A DNA stretch of 64,000 bases. Source: Lewinellaceae bacterium. GTDB lineage: Bacteria; Bacteroidota; Bacteroidia; Chitinophagales; Saprospiraceae. The DNA lies in assembly GCA_016708875.1 (NCBI GenBank), contig JADJFA010000002.1, forward strand, positions 310,001 to 374,000, written 5' to 3'. Position numbers and translations under genes: made by a program. The notes below the pieces were generated by a model. The model was not told the origin of the DNA, searched no databases, and saw only the letters and a program-made list of their open reading frames with translations. Shown in pieces: positions 28,093-35,392 of this stretch (position 1 is its first letter; every line of letters begins with the position of its first letter).

Positions 28093-28341
28093 ATGCCTTT
28101 TCACGAATTCAACAATATGCCCATTCAATGGGCCGACCACGAGGATGTTGCTATGGCGCTTTACGAGCGTTTTGGAGACGACTTTGACGAAAGCAAAATC
28201 TACCGCATCCGATTCACAGAGCTGCTTCAATGGGTGCTGGAAATTCCGCATTTTGAGGGAACACGCGAGAACTCCAGCGAAGGCCATCTGGAGCAGATAC
28301 AAGCCAAATGGGTGTACGAATGGAGAGCCAACAACAAGTAA
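28093..28341 (+). CDS. iscX: Fe-S cluster assembly protein IscX
   Basis: Small acidic adaptor of 82 residues that binds the cysteine desulfurase IscS and iron in Fe-S cluster assembly. The family pattern is clear: IQWADHEDVAMALYERFGDD, then RIRFTELLQWVLEIPHFEG (matching the RFTD..W...L..F of E. coli IscX) and EGHLEQIQAKWVYEW at the end. Length is slightly above the usual 66, through a longer N-terminus and a YRI insertion. It lies near the ISC-type ferredoxin gene. Confidence 0.88.
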   Translation: MPFHEFNNMPIQWADHEDVAMALYERFGDDFDESKIYRIRFTELLQWVLEIPHFEGTRENSSEGHLEQIQAKWVYEWRANNK

Positions 28342-28418
28342 ATCAAGGTCTTGGGCAAATTGTCCCAGCCGGGCCAATACCACTGCCGCCTGCCGGAATC
28401 CCTTCTGTAACGGGAGGA

Positions 28419-28970
28419 ATGGAGATCGGCGTAGGCAATGAACTAACTGTCAAGTTCGAGCTGGAACACGTGTTCGACAAGATGAAGGCCGTAAGGGCTT
28501 TTGTGTTTGATGTCGACGGTGTTTTGACCAACAATGACTTACTCATCACAGAAGCTGGCGAATACCTGCGTACCATGAATGTCCGAGACGGCCAGGCATT
28601 AATATGGGCCAGAGAGGCCGGTTACCCTATTGGTATTATTACCGGTGGTAACTCCGAGGGTGTGAAAAAACGATTCACCCAGCACTTAGGGATCTCAGAA
28701 TATTATTCCGGTGTCAAAGACAAAGCCGTTGCTTTTCAATCGTTTATGCAGCGAACAAGTATCCAGTTCACCGAAATTTGCTACATGGGCGATGACTTAC
28801 CCGACATTTCTCCCATGAGAAACTGTGCGCTCGCCTGCTGTCCTTCCGATGCCGTGCCAGAAGTCATGGCTGCTTGCGATTACATTTCCCCAATCAAAGG
28901 TGGAGCGGGTTGCGTTCGCGATGTGATTGAAAAGGTGATGAAATTGCAAGGAAAATGGCCTAAATATTAG
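28419..28970 (+). CDS. kdsC: KdsC-like HAD phosphatase (3-deoxy-D-manno-octulosonate 8-phosphate phosphatase)
   Basis: HAD-superfamily phosphatase of about 183 residues for the Kdo branch of lipopolysaccharide synthesis. Motif I is FVFDVDGVLTNNDLL, followed by NVRDGQALIWAREAGYPIGI and ITGGNSEGVKKR (motif II). Lys is in GVKDKAVAF (motif III) and motif IV is YMGDDLPDISPM. Residues VIEKVMKLQGKW close it. KdsC has no cap domain, which fits the length. The start at 28419 (MEIGVGNELTVKF) follows GGGAGG; the frame is open upstream to 28308, overlapping iscX, but that part is Pro/Gly-rich and not conserved. The next intergenic region is a large dyad. Confidence 0.87.
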   Translation: MEIGVGNELTVKFELEHVFDKMKAVRAFVFDVDGVLTNNDLLITEAGEYLRTMNVRDGQALIWAREAGYPIGIITGGNSEGVKKRFTQHLGISEYYSGVKDKAVAFQSFMQRTSIQFTEICYMGDDLPDISPMRNCALACCPSDAVPEVMAACDYISPIKGGAGCVRDVIEKVMKLQGKWPKY

Positions 28971-29102
28971 GTGATGAAGTGATAGAGTGATAAAGTGATT
29001 TGATCTGTGTCAGTTCTGGAAATCTCGTTTCTTTGCCCGCCTAATTGATCTTTCGCTTTGACGGGAACCAGATCACTTCATCACTCTATCACTTCATCAC
29101 TT
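28971..29102. repeat. Word-repeat dyad, word GTGATGAA (copy 3)
   Basis: The left arm 28971-29001 (GTGATGAA, GTGATAGA, GTGATAAA words) pairs with the right arm 29071-29102 at about 28 of 31 positions; the central spacer is about 70 bases. It fills the gap between kdsC and folD. Confidence 0.88.
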
Positions 29103-29109
29103 CATAAAA

Positions 29110-29994
29110 ATGCAACTGCTAGACGGAAAACTTCTTTCAGAACAAATCAAAACCGAGCTCGCAGCTGAAGTCGAGCAAATCAAACTTCAAGGTGGGAAAA
29201 TCCCGCATTTAGCGGCGATTATAGTCGGCGAAAACCCTGCAAGCCAGGTGTATGTGTCCTCCAAAATTCGGTCCTGCGAGCAAGTCGGTTTCAAAAGTTC
29301 GCTCGTTCGTTGTGAGGCTTCTACATCGCAAGCAGAATTGCTCGCCATTGTCCAAAAACTGAACAACGACCCCGATGTTGACGGATTTATCGTACAACTC
29401 CCTTTGCCCCAACACATTGATGAAGAAGCGGTTACGCTTGCTATTGATCCGAAAAAAGACGTGGATGGCTTCCACCCGGTCAATTTTGGCCGCATGGCTC
29501 AAGGACTTCCCGCTTTTTTGCCCGCCACGCCGATGGGCATTCTAGAAATCTTGCGTCGTTATAACATTGAAACTTCAGGCAAACACTGTGTGGTACTGGG
29601 TCGGAGTAATATCGTCGGCACCCCCATCAGCATCCTGCTTTCGCGCAAGGGTTATCCGGGCGACTGCACCGTGACACTTACACACTCCCGCACTAAAGAT
29701 TTACCCGCTGAAGTGCGCCGTGCTGACATCATCGTAGCAGCCATTGGCATTCCGGAATTCGTAAAAGGCGACTGGGTAAAAGAAGGCGCCGTGGTGATTG
29801 ATGTGGGCATCAACCGTATCCCGGACGAAAGCAAAAAGAACGGCACCCGAATCGCTGGAGACGTTGATTTTGAAAGCGTTGCACCGCGCTGTAGTTTTAT
29901 AACGCCAGTTCCTGGCGGGGTGGGTTTAATGACGGTTGCAGCGTTGATGATGAATACCTTGAAGGCTTGTAAAGGGGAGATTTATGGGAAGTAA
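29110..29994 (+). CDS. folD: Bifunctional methylenetetrahydrofolate dehydrogenase/cyclohydrolase FolD
   Basis: Cytosolic one-carbon enzyme of 294 residues that interconverts 5,10-methylene-THF and 10-formyl-THF with NADP. The catalytic YxxxK is in SQVYVSSKIRSCEQVG (Lys about residue 57); DGFIVQLPLPQHIDEE and PKKDVDGFHPVNFGRM are the two PROSITE-type signatures; GRSNIVGTPISILL is the nucleotide-binding turn; the end is PVPGGVGLMTVAALMMNTL. Length and order are standard. It ends 3 bases from the stop of a convergent DUF1573 gene. Confidence 0.96.
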   Translation: MQLLDGKLLSEQIKTELAAEVEQIKLQGGKIPHLAAIIVGENPASQVYVSSKIRSCEQVGFKSSLVRCEASTSQAELLAIVQKLNNDPDVDGFIVQLPLPQHIDEEAVTLAIDPKKDVDGFHPVNFGRMAQGLPAFLPATPMGILEILRRYNIETSGKHCVVLGRSNIVGTPISILLSRKGYPGDCTVTLTHSRTKDLPAEVRRADIIVAAIGIPEFVKGDWVKEGAVVIDVGINRIPDESKKNGTRIAGDVDFESVAPRCSFITPVPGGVGLMTVAALMMNTLKACKGEIYGK

Positions 29995-29997
29995 TTG

Positions 29998-30363
29998 CTA
30001 ATCCACCTCTCCGTGTATCCACAATATCTCCGGCTTCCGCTGGCGATCAAAAAATACCCTGATTTTTTTCTTGAACTCGCCGCGTTGGTAAGCGTCGTAC
30101 TCGACTACTATTTCGCCAGTTCCTCCGGGCGCAATGGGTGTTTCGGTCCAGGTTGCGGCGGTGCAACCACAGGATGTGCGCACTGTTTGGAGCAGAATAG
30201 GCTGTGTATCAATGTTTTTGAAACGAAAGACAAAAGTCTTGGGATGTTCTTGCCGGAGATGCTGAAAGTCGTGGTCGCGCTCGGTGAGCCATTCTACGAT
30301 GGGAGGCTTTAGACAATGTCCAACAGCCTGCCTATCGGCAAGAGGCTTCCAGGCAATTCCACT
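29998..30363 (-). CDS. DUF1573 protein, N-terminus unresolved
   Basis: Member of the DUF1573 (ASPM-SPD-2-Hydin-like, Ig-fold) proteins that are common and exported in Bacteroidota. The readable part is PPIVEWLTERDHDFQHLRQE, TFVFRFKNIDTQPILLQTV, RTSCGCTAATWTETPIAPG and GTGEIVVEYDAYQRGEF, ending ILWIHGEVD. The CGC pair is typical. The frame is open up to 30363 but has no start codon and no signal peptide, so an indel probably separates the first 20-30 codons. It is the first of three DUF1573 genes in the window (also 49305 and 53830). In the 198 bases upstream I see no other supported feature. Confidence 0.75.
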   Translation of the reverse strand, partial: SGIAWKPLADRQAVGHCLKPPIVEWLTERDHDFQHLRQEHPKTFVFRFKNIDTQPILLQTVRTSCGCTAATWTETPIAPGGTGEIVVEYDAYQRGEFKKKIRVFFDRQRKPEILWIHGEVD

Positions 30364-30561
30364 TCAAATACAATAGCAAAGTTGAAGGCTCAATTGAAAC
30401 AGCAGATTCAATAAAAGCCAAAGCATCATTACAGATAAATTTATCGGAGAAAAGCGCAACCTCGTCGATTAAAGCCGTGTCTGAGTCCGCGCAAAGCAGA
30501 AAATTGGGGCGCAAAGCTCTAAAATTCTTACACATCATTTCAAAACAAAAATCTCTTTCCA

Positions 30562-31302
30562 ATGCGCAACCTCCTTATTTTCATGTTTTTAGTCGCAGTA
30601 TTTGTACTGGGCAGCCGTTCCTGCAATTTTGGCAACGTCAGTTTTGGCGACGGTATCAAGGGTGAAGGCCCTGTTCAGACAGAAACGCGGACTGCCACTG
30701 ATTTCCACGCGATTGAACTTAATATTTCTGGCAATGTGGATGTAACCATCGGGGAAAATTATTCGGTGGAGGTATCCGCCCAGCAAAACCTGCTTCCCCT
30801 ATTGAAAACAGAAGTGAAAGACGGGACCTTGCGCATCTTCTGCAATGAAAATATGAATAGTTCCGAGGACATCAAAATTCGGGTGACTGCGCCTGCTTTC
30901 GACCAGTTTTCATTGGCAGGAAGCGGTGAAATCCGTGTTCCGAATGCACTCCGCGCTGAAAAAATGGAACTCAATATTTCAGGATCCGGCGATGTTTTTT
31001 GTCCACAATCTGACTTCGGAGTGCTGAACATCAGCATCGTAGGGAGCGGGGACATTGAACTTGGCGGCAAAGCCAATGATATGAAAGCCGATATTTCCGG
31101 GAGTGGCGAAATACGGGCGAAAGGCCTGACTACCAACACCTTAAAAGTAAATATCACAGGCTCTGGCACTGTCACCGCAGATGTGAGCATGGACTTGGTT
31201 GCTAATATTTCCGGGTCAGGAGATGTATTCTATTCCGGGTCTCCGAAGGTGGAATCCAACGTGATTGGTTCTGGTTCGGTGGAGAAATTGGAAGCGCAAT
31301 AG
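30562..31302 (+). CDS. Head GIN domain (DUF2807) exported protein
   Basis: Exported beta-helix-like protein of 246 residues. A signal peptide MRNLLIFMFLVAVFVLGSRS with a nearby Cys (SCNF) precedes the domain. The head part FHAIELNISGNVDVTIGENY is the start of DUF2807. Then turns of about 18-20 residues repeat with the GSG signature: LAGSGEIRV, ISGSGDVFC, IVGSGDIEL, ISGSGEIRA, ITGSGTVTA, ISGSGDVFY and VIGSGSVEK. The role in the family is unknown. It is divergent from the DUF1573 gene and is followed by a perfect inverted repeat. Confidence 0.9.
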   Translation: MRNLLIFMFLVAVFVLGSRSCNFGNVSFGDGIKGEGPVQTETRTATDFHAIELNISGNVDVTIGENYSVEVSAQQNLLPLLKTEVKDGTLRIFCNENMNSSEDIKIRVTAPAFDQFSLAGSGEIRVPNALRAEKMELNISGSGDVFCPQSDFGVLNISIVGSGDIELGGKANDMKADISGSGEIRAKGLTTNTLKVNITGSGTVTADVSMDLVANISGSGDVFYSGSPKVESNVIGSGSVEKLEAQ

Positions 31303-31311
31303 GGATTGGTC

Positions 31312-31398
31312 GATTATTCGATTGCCCGATTAATTCGATTGCAAGGCATGCTCATCTTCTAATCAAATCAATCGAATTAATCGGGCAATCGAATAATC
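31312..31398. repeat. Perfect 29-bp inverted repeat, word CGATTATT
   Basis: Arms 31312-31340 and 31370-31398 are perfect complements around a 29-base spacer. The arms carry the words CGATTATT, CGATTGCC, CGATTAATT at about 8-base spacing. It follows the head-GIN gene by 9 bases. Confidence 0.92.
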
Positions 31399-31509
31399 CA
31401 AAAATAACTACATAAACTTAATCCGTCCTTAATCCCCCCTTCATGGCAGTAAGTGAATTTTGCGAGGTAAATATTTCACCTACATCTTTTCACCTAAAAA
31501 TTCACTGTC

Positions 31510-31680
31510 ATGACACAATTTGAAGCACTCGAAAACCACGCTGAAACCATTGAAAACGAGGCAGGTGTTGCCGCTGAGCACACGGAAGAAACAGTGGAAA
31601 CACTTGACGAAGTTGATGGTGACGAAGATGCCGAAGTAAGCGAACCAAGCGAAGAAGAGGAAGAAGAGAAAGAGGCATAA
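31510..31680 (+). CDS. Very acidic 56-residue protein
   Basis: Short frame from the ATG at 31510, starting MTQFEALENHAETIENE and ending in a run of six Glu followed by KEA. About 24 of 56 residues are Glu or Asp, with a single Lys. There is no membrane segment and no Cys. It has its own intergenic space on both sides and a perfect hairpin 23 bases after the stop. I do not recognise the family. Similar short acidic tails occur in low-complexity proteins, so a non-coding explanation cannot be excluded, but a 56-codon frame with this composition between two clear 3-prime structures is likely real. Confidence 0.6.
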   Translation: MTQFEALENHAETIENEAGVAAEHTEETVETLDEVDGDEDAEVSEPSEEEEEEKEA

Positions 31681-31703
31681 TTGTATGCATTTGGTTCAGG
31701 TGA

Positions 31704-31738
31704 AAACGGGGCTGCGACTTTGAGTCGCAGCCCCGTTT
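31704..31738. terminator. Bidirectional terminator hairpin
   Basis: Perfect 16-base arms AAACGGGGCTGCGACT / AGTCGCAGCCCCGTTT with a 3-base loop. On the minus strand the stem ends in TTTT, so it fits as a terminator for the Omp28 gene (stop at 31768); it also stands behind the acidic-protein gene. Confidence 0.75.
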
Positions 31739-31767
31739 CGCATTTTGGGAAGGCTTTGGCCTATCTT

Positions 31768-32766
31768 TTATTCCTTCACAAACTTCCCTACATATTCGCC
31801 TTTTTTTCCAGCGATTTTCACAAAATAGATGCCTGGCGCAAAGGAGGCTGTCGCGATTGACAGCGCATTGCCCTGATTTTCAAACGAAACAGAGACACGC
31901 TGTCCGGTGGCGGCGAACACTTCAACGGTTTGTGCAACATCATCTGCCAGCTCGACCCAGGCAAAATCGGAGCTCGGGTTGGGCGAAATCTGAATTTGAG
32001 TGGCTGCTGCCTCGCCTATGCCCGACAGGGCGGGATCGAACCGAGTGCCACTGTTCAGCACTTGTTTAGTATCCACTTCTTTTATAAAAGCCAAAACGTA
32101 GACCTCATTGGCATTCCAATTGTTCGCAATGCTGTATTCAAAGTTAAATTCTGCGGTTTCCCCGACCGCTGGCGCTGTAAAACTATTTTCTGTAACGGTG
32201 CTCAACATTTTGCGGAAAACATTGTGGTGTACCGATTCTCCGTTCCCTGTGGTCTGATTGATTGTTTTTTCCAGGACCGCAACAAAGATCTTATAGTTAC
32301 CTGCGGGAATTTCTCCCAAAGCTTTGGCTTTTACATTCACCAATCGGGCAGTATTCGGTCCAGATTCAGAAACCTGCACATAAAGTGGGCTAGTTTGATC
32401 GAGGTAGGTCTGCAGTTTTGCCTCTGTGAGGATTGGGTTAGAAGGATTTTGTTTCGCACCGTTCAGAACAATGGTTGGTGTTCCTTGAATGGCATTGAGG
32501 GAAGCCCAAGCAGTGTTTTCTGTTGTATTTGCCTGATAGAAAACACATTGTGGATACGGGAACATGGGGTGTACTGCAACGTGATGCACATCATCTGCAT
32601 ATTGTGCCTGACCAATCAGGTTGAAAAAAGCAGGGTTTCTGTTGGCACAGTTGCCGCAATTTGAATTGGTAAAATGCTCAATGAGCAGGTACTTTTTAGC
32701 GCTTTCTTGGGCATTAAGCAGGGATGCCAAAAAAAGACATAGGAGGAAAGGCGAGAATTTCTTCAT
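31768..32766 (-). CDS. Omp28-family thioredoxin-like protein with T9SS sorting domain
   Basis: Exported protein of about 332 residues. The start at 32766 (MKKFSPFLLCLFLASLLNAQ) is a clear signal peptide; the longer open frame adds only leader. The N-terminal domain has YLLIEHFTNSNCGNCANRNP, a CxxC redox-like site as in Omp28, then VHHVAVHPMFPYPQCVFYQ and IQGTPTIVLNGAKQ, the cis-Pro region of a thioredoxin fold. The C-terminal 75 residues are a T9SS type A domain: IQISPNPSSDFAWVEL, TGQRVSVSFENQ, FAPGIYFVKIAGK. The redox partner is unknown. Confidence 0.88.
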   Translation of the reverse strand: MKKFSPFLLCLFLASLLNAQESAKKYLLIEHFTNSNCGNCANRNPAFFNLIGQAQYADDVHHVAVHPMFPYPQCVFYQANTTENTAWASLNAIQGTPTIVLNGAKQNPSNPILTEAKLQTYLDQTSPLYVQVSESGPNTARLVNVKAKALGEIPAGNYKIFVAVLEKTINQTTGNGESVHHNVFRKMLSTVTENSFTAPAVGETAEFNFEYSIANNWNANEVYVLAFIKEVDTKQVLNSGTRFDPALSGIGEAAATQIQISPNPSSDFAWVELADDVAQTVEVFAATGQRVSVSFENQGNALSIATASFAPGIYFVKIAGKKGEYVGKFVKE

Positions 32767-32817
32767 AATTGAAAAATACCTGTCTACCGACAGGCAGGGT
32801 TGAATTTGTGAATGCCA

Positions 32818-32825
32818 CAAAGATA
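32818..32825 (-). promoter_or_regulatory. -7 element TATCTTTG before the Omp28 gene
   Basis: On the minus strand TATCTTTG matches TAnnTTTG exactly, 51 bases before the preferred start 32766. No TTTG is seen at -33 spacing. A small hairpin around CTGTC..GACAG lies in the leader. Confidence 0.45.
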
Positions 32826-32945
32826 TACGCTCCTACCCCCACCCTGCTCCGGTTGCCATTTTCAAGTACATAAAATGTCGCCACGCCAACGATTCGGGCA
32901 AACGTCGTATCCTTGCGCCAGAATTCTGAACCATTCAAATCACTT

Positions 32946-33806
32946 ATGCAAGTACTTCTAATGACTATGCCGGATTTCGCTTCAGGCGAAGTCTGGATCA
33001 GCCTCCTGACCCTCACATTTTTGGAAATTGTGCTGGGGGTTGACAACATCATTTTCCTTAGTATCGTCTCCGCCAAACTTCCTGCCCATGAGCAACCAAA
33101 AGCCCGAAACATAGGCCTGATGTTGGCTATGGGATTGAGGATTATCCTGCTCTTTGGTATCACCTGGATCATGGGCATGGATGCCGCATTGTTCCATGTG
33201 GACTTCCTTGGTTTAAAAGGTGGGTTGACTGGACAGGGTCTTATACTCCTGATTGGCGGGGTATTCCTGCTTTATAAGGCCACCAATGAAATTCACCACA
33301 AACTCGAAAGCCCTGATGCCACCGACGATCCTAAAGTTGGCAAAGGTAAAGCCGCACTCAACGCAGTCATTATGCAAATAACCCTCATTAATGTGGTGTT
33401 CTCTTTCGACTCCATTTTAACGGCTGTGGGCCTCTCGAACGACCTCATTGTGATGATAATCGCTATTGTGGTCTCGGTATTGGTCATGATGATATTTTCT
33501 GGCCCGGTGAGCAGATTTGTAAATGAACACCCAACCGTGCAAATGCTTGGGTTATCGTTCCTCATACTTATCGGGTTTTCATTAATTGCGGAAGCGGCTC
33601 ATTTGGGGCATTTCACAGAGGGATCTGTGCCAAAAGGCTATTTGTATTTTGCCATTTTCTTCTCGCTTTTTGTTGAATTCCTGAACATAAGGATGCGAAA
33701 AGTCCAAAAGCCCATACAGCTTCACGGCTATGGTGAGACAGCCAAAAACCGAGGCCTTCTGGACGAAAACTTGCTTGACGACGAGAAGCAGCAAAAAAGT
33801 TCATAG
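32946..33806 (+). CDS. terC: TerC family integral membrane protein
   Basis: Membrane protein of about 286 residues with 7-8 helices; family members act in manganese export (Alx/MeeF/MeeY) or tellurite resistance. Conserved acidic blocks in helices: FLEIVLGVDNIIFLSIVS and VVFSFDSILTAVGLS, each with the paired Asp of the proposed metal path. LIGFSLIAEAAHLGHF and FAIFFSLFVEFLNIRMR follow, and the protein ends with a charged tail. Several start codons (32946, 32961, 32967) lie together; 32946 is taken, but 32967 (MPDFASGEVW) is equally possible. I see no yybP-ykoY-type riboswitch upstream. Confidence 0.9.
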   Translation: MQVLLMTMPDFASGEVWISLLTLTFLEIVLGVDNIIFLSIVSAKLPAHEQPKARNIGLMLAMGLRIILLFGITWIMGMDAALFHVDFLGLKGGLTGQGLILLIGGVFLLYKATNEIHHKLESPDATDDPKVGKGKAALNAVIMQITLINVVFSFDSILTAVGLSNDLIVMIIAIVVSVLVMMIFSGPVSRFVNEHPTVQMLGLSFLILIGFSLIAEAAHLGHFTEGSVPKGYLYFAIFFSLFVEFLNIRMRKVQKPIQLHGYGETAKNRGLLDENLLDDEKQQKSS

Positions 33807-33811
33807 TCGAA

Positions 33812-33880
33812 AGTTTCAAGTGGCATGTATCAAGTTGAGATAATTGAAAACTTGAAACATGAAACTTGAAACTTGAAACT
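33812..33880. repeat. Inverted repeat, word CTTGAAA
   Basis: The right arm 33851-33880 is a run of CTTGAAA words (7-base period). The left arm 33812-33834 pairs with it with one word missing and about three mismatches. It fills the gap between terC and the GH13 gene; the same word returns at 35310-35382. Confidence 0.75.
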
Positions 33881-33891
33881 GCCTGATTTCT

Positions 33892-35301
33892 ATGAAAAAA
33901 CTACTCTTCCCACTTCTCCCAATACTGGCTTTCGCCGCCTGTCAGAACCAACCGGCCCCTGTTGTTCAAACACCTGCTAATTCTAACGTACAAGTCATGT
34001 CGGAACCAGATTGGGTCAAGAGTGCCGTGCTGTATGAGTGCAATGTTCGGCAGTTTTCGCCGACGGGAGATTTTGCCGGCCTTCGCGCCGGGCTTTCCCG
34101 ATTGCGCGAATTGAGGATTGATGTATTGTGGATCATGCCCATTCATCCTATTGGTATGGAGCGCCGGAAATTGAACCCGGGCGATGAAGGCAGCCCATAT
34201 TCGGTGCGCGATTATTATGCCGTTAACCCTGATTTCGGTACCGAGGCTGATTTTAAAAATCTTGTGACCGAGGCACATGCCCTGGGACTGAAAGTAATTC
34301 TGGACTGGGTACCCAACCATACCTCCTGGGATTCGGAATGGAAAAAATCGCACCCCGAGTATTTTACGAAGTACAACGGTGATTTTACCGTGCCGCTCAA
34401 CGAACATGGCAAACCCATTGACGATTGGAGCGATGTATGCGACCTGGATTATGGAAAACCTGCCACCCGCAAAGCCATGATAGAAGCGATGCAGTATTGG
34501 CTTAAAAATTGCGACATTGACGGATTCCGGGTAGACATGGCGGGGCTTGTTCCAAATGATTTTTGGGCCGAAGCACGACCTGCACTCGATTCTGTGAAAC
34601 AAGTCTTTATGCTTTCCGAATGGCAAGACGAGCCTGGGCATTTTCGTTCCTGCTTCAATGCAAACTATGGCTGGAAATGGAAAGACGTTACAAAAGACAT
34701 TGCCACAGGTAAGCAAGATGCTCAATCGCTTGACACATTGTTGCGATTTTTGAACGGGTTTTACCCGGAAGGTTATTCGCAACTGTATTTCACGCAAAAC
34801 CATGATGAAAACTCCTGGAACGGTACAGAAACTGAACTATACGGCGATGCAGCGGATGTTTTCAACATACTTGCATTCACTTGGCAAGGGATGCCAATGC
34901 TCTACAATGGACAAGAGGACGGGCTTTCAAAGCGATTGGCATTTTTTGAAAAAGACCCAATTCAATGGAAAAACTTTGAAAAAACACCATTTTTCCAGAA
35001 GCTTTGCGACCTGCGACACAACAACAGCGCACTTTGGTCGGGCCGACATGGCGGCAAACTTGAGAAAATTGAGACCAATCATGACGATCAAGTGTATGCC
35101 TTCACCCGCGAAAAAAACGGCGACCGTCTGGTGGTGGTGCTAAATCTTAGCAAAAAACCCTGTGCTGTCACCCTCCGCCCCAGCGATGCCGTGGTATCAG
35201 GTGTTTACCTCAGTGTTTTTGGTGCAAGCACGGTGCAACTGACTAAGGACATGCAATTAAATCTGAAACCCTGGGAATACCTGGTTTTGACGAATAAATA
35301 G
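33892..35301 (+). CDS. GH13 alpha-amylase family lipoprotein
   Basis: Glycoside hydrolase of the alpha-amylase clan, 469 residues, periplasmic or surface-anchored: the lipobox is in LAFAACQNQ (Cys about residue 17). The GH13 regions are present in order: region I DWVPNHTSWD, region II IDGFRVDMAG with nucleophile Asp about 215, region III FMLSEWQ with acid/base Glu about 242, and region IV FTQNHDENSW with Asp about 305. A short C-terminal beta domain (GVYLSVFGASTVQL) closes it. The specific substrate (alpha-glucan, maltodextrin) cannot be read from the sequence. No susCD pair is adjacent. Confidence 0.92.
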   Translation: MKKLLFPLLPILAFAACQNQPAPVVQTPANSNVQVMSEPDWVKSAVLYECNVRQFSPTGDFAGLRAGLSRLRELRIDVLWIMPIHPIGMERRKLNPGDEGSPYSVRDYYAVNPDFGTEADFKNLVTEAHALGLKVILDWVPNHTSWDSEWKKSHPEYFTKYNGDFTVPLNEHGKPIDDWSDVCDLDYGKPATRKAMIEAMQYWLKNCDIDGFRVDMAGLVPNDFWAEARPALDSVKQVFMLSEWQDEPGHFRSCFNANYGWKWKDVTKDIATGKQDAQSLDTLLRFLNGFYPEGYSQLYFTQNHDENSWNGTETELYGDAADVFNILAFTWQGMPMLYNGQEDGLSKRLAFFEKDPIQWKNFEKTPFFQKLCDLRHNNSALWSGRHGGKLEKIETNHDDQVYAFTREKNGDRLVVVLNLSKKPCAVTLRPSDAVVSGVYLSVFGASTVQLTKDMQLNLKPWEYLVLTNK

Positions 35302-35309
35302 GCAACCAT

Positions 35310-35382
35310 GTAACAAGTTAAAAGTAACAAGTTTCAAGTTTTCGCAATCTCAGTACTTGCTACTTTCAACTTGAAACTTGTA
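35310..35382. repeat. Inverted repeat, CAAGTTT/AAACTTG words
   Basis: The left arm 35310-35340 and the right arm 35354-35382 (ACTTGCTACTTTCAACTTG..) pair with one word of offset and few mismatches. It belongs to the same word family as 33812-33880. It lies before kup, and the TTG that opens the kup frame upstream belongs to this repeat. Confidence 0.7.
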
Positions 35383-35392
35383 CTCAGAAACA

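Noticed and set aside
27535..29102. GTGATGAA repeats as a CRISPR or VNTR
   Set aside because: The words are short, uninterrupted and arranged as inverted arms, without unique spacers.
30332..30562. 76-codon minus-strand frame upstream of the DUF1573 fragment
   Set aside because: It could hold the missing N-terminus, but shows no signal peptide or conserved block; reading it as coding is not supported.
32826..32945. Manganese riboswitch before terC
   Set aside because: The gap is too short on the terC strand and lacks the conserved paired regions of yybP-ykoY; nothing matched.
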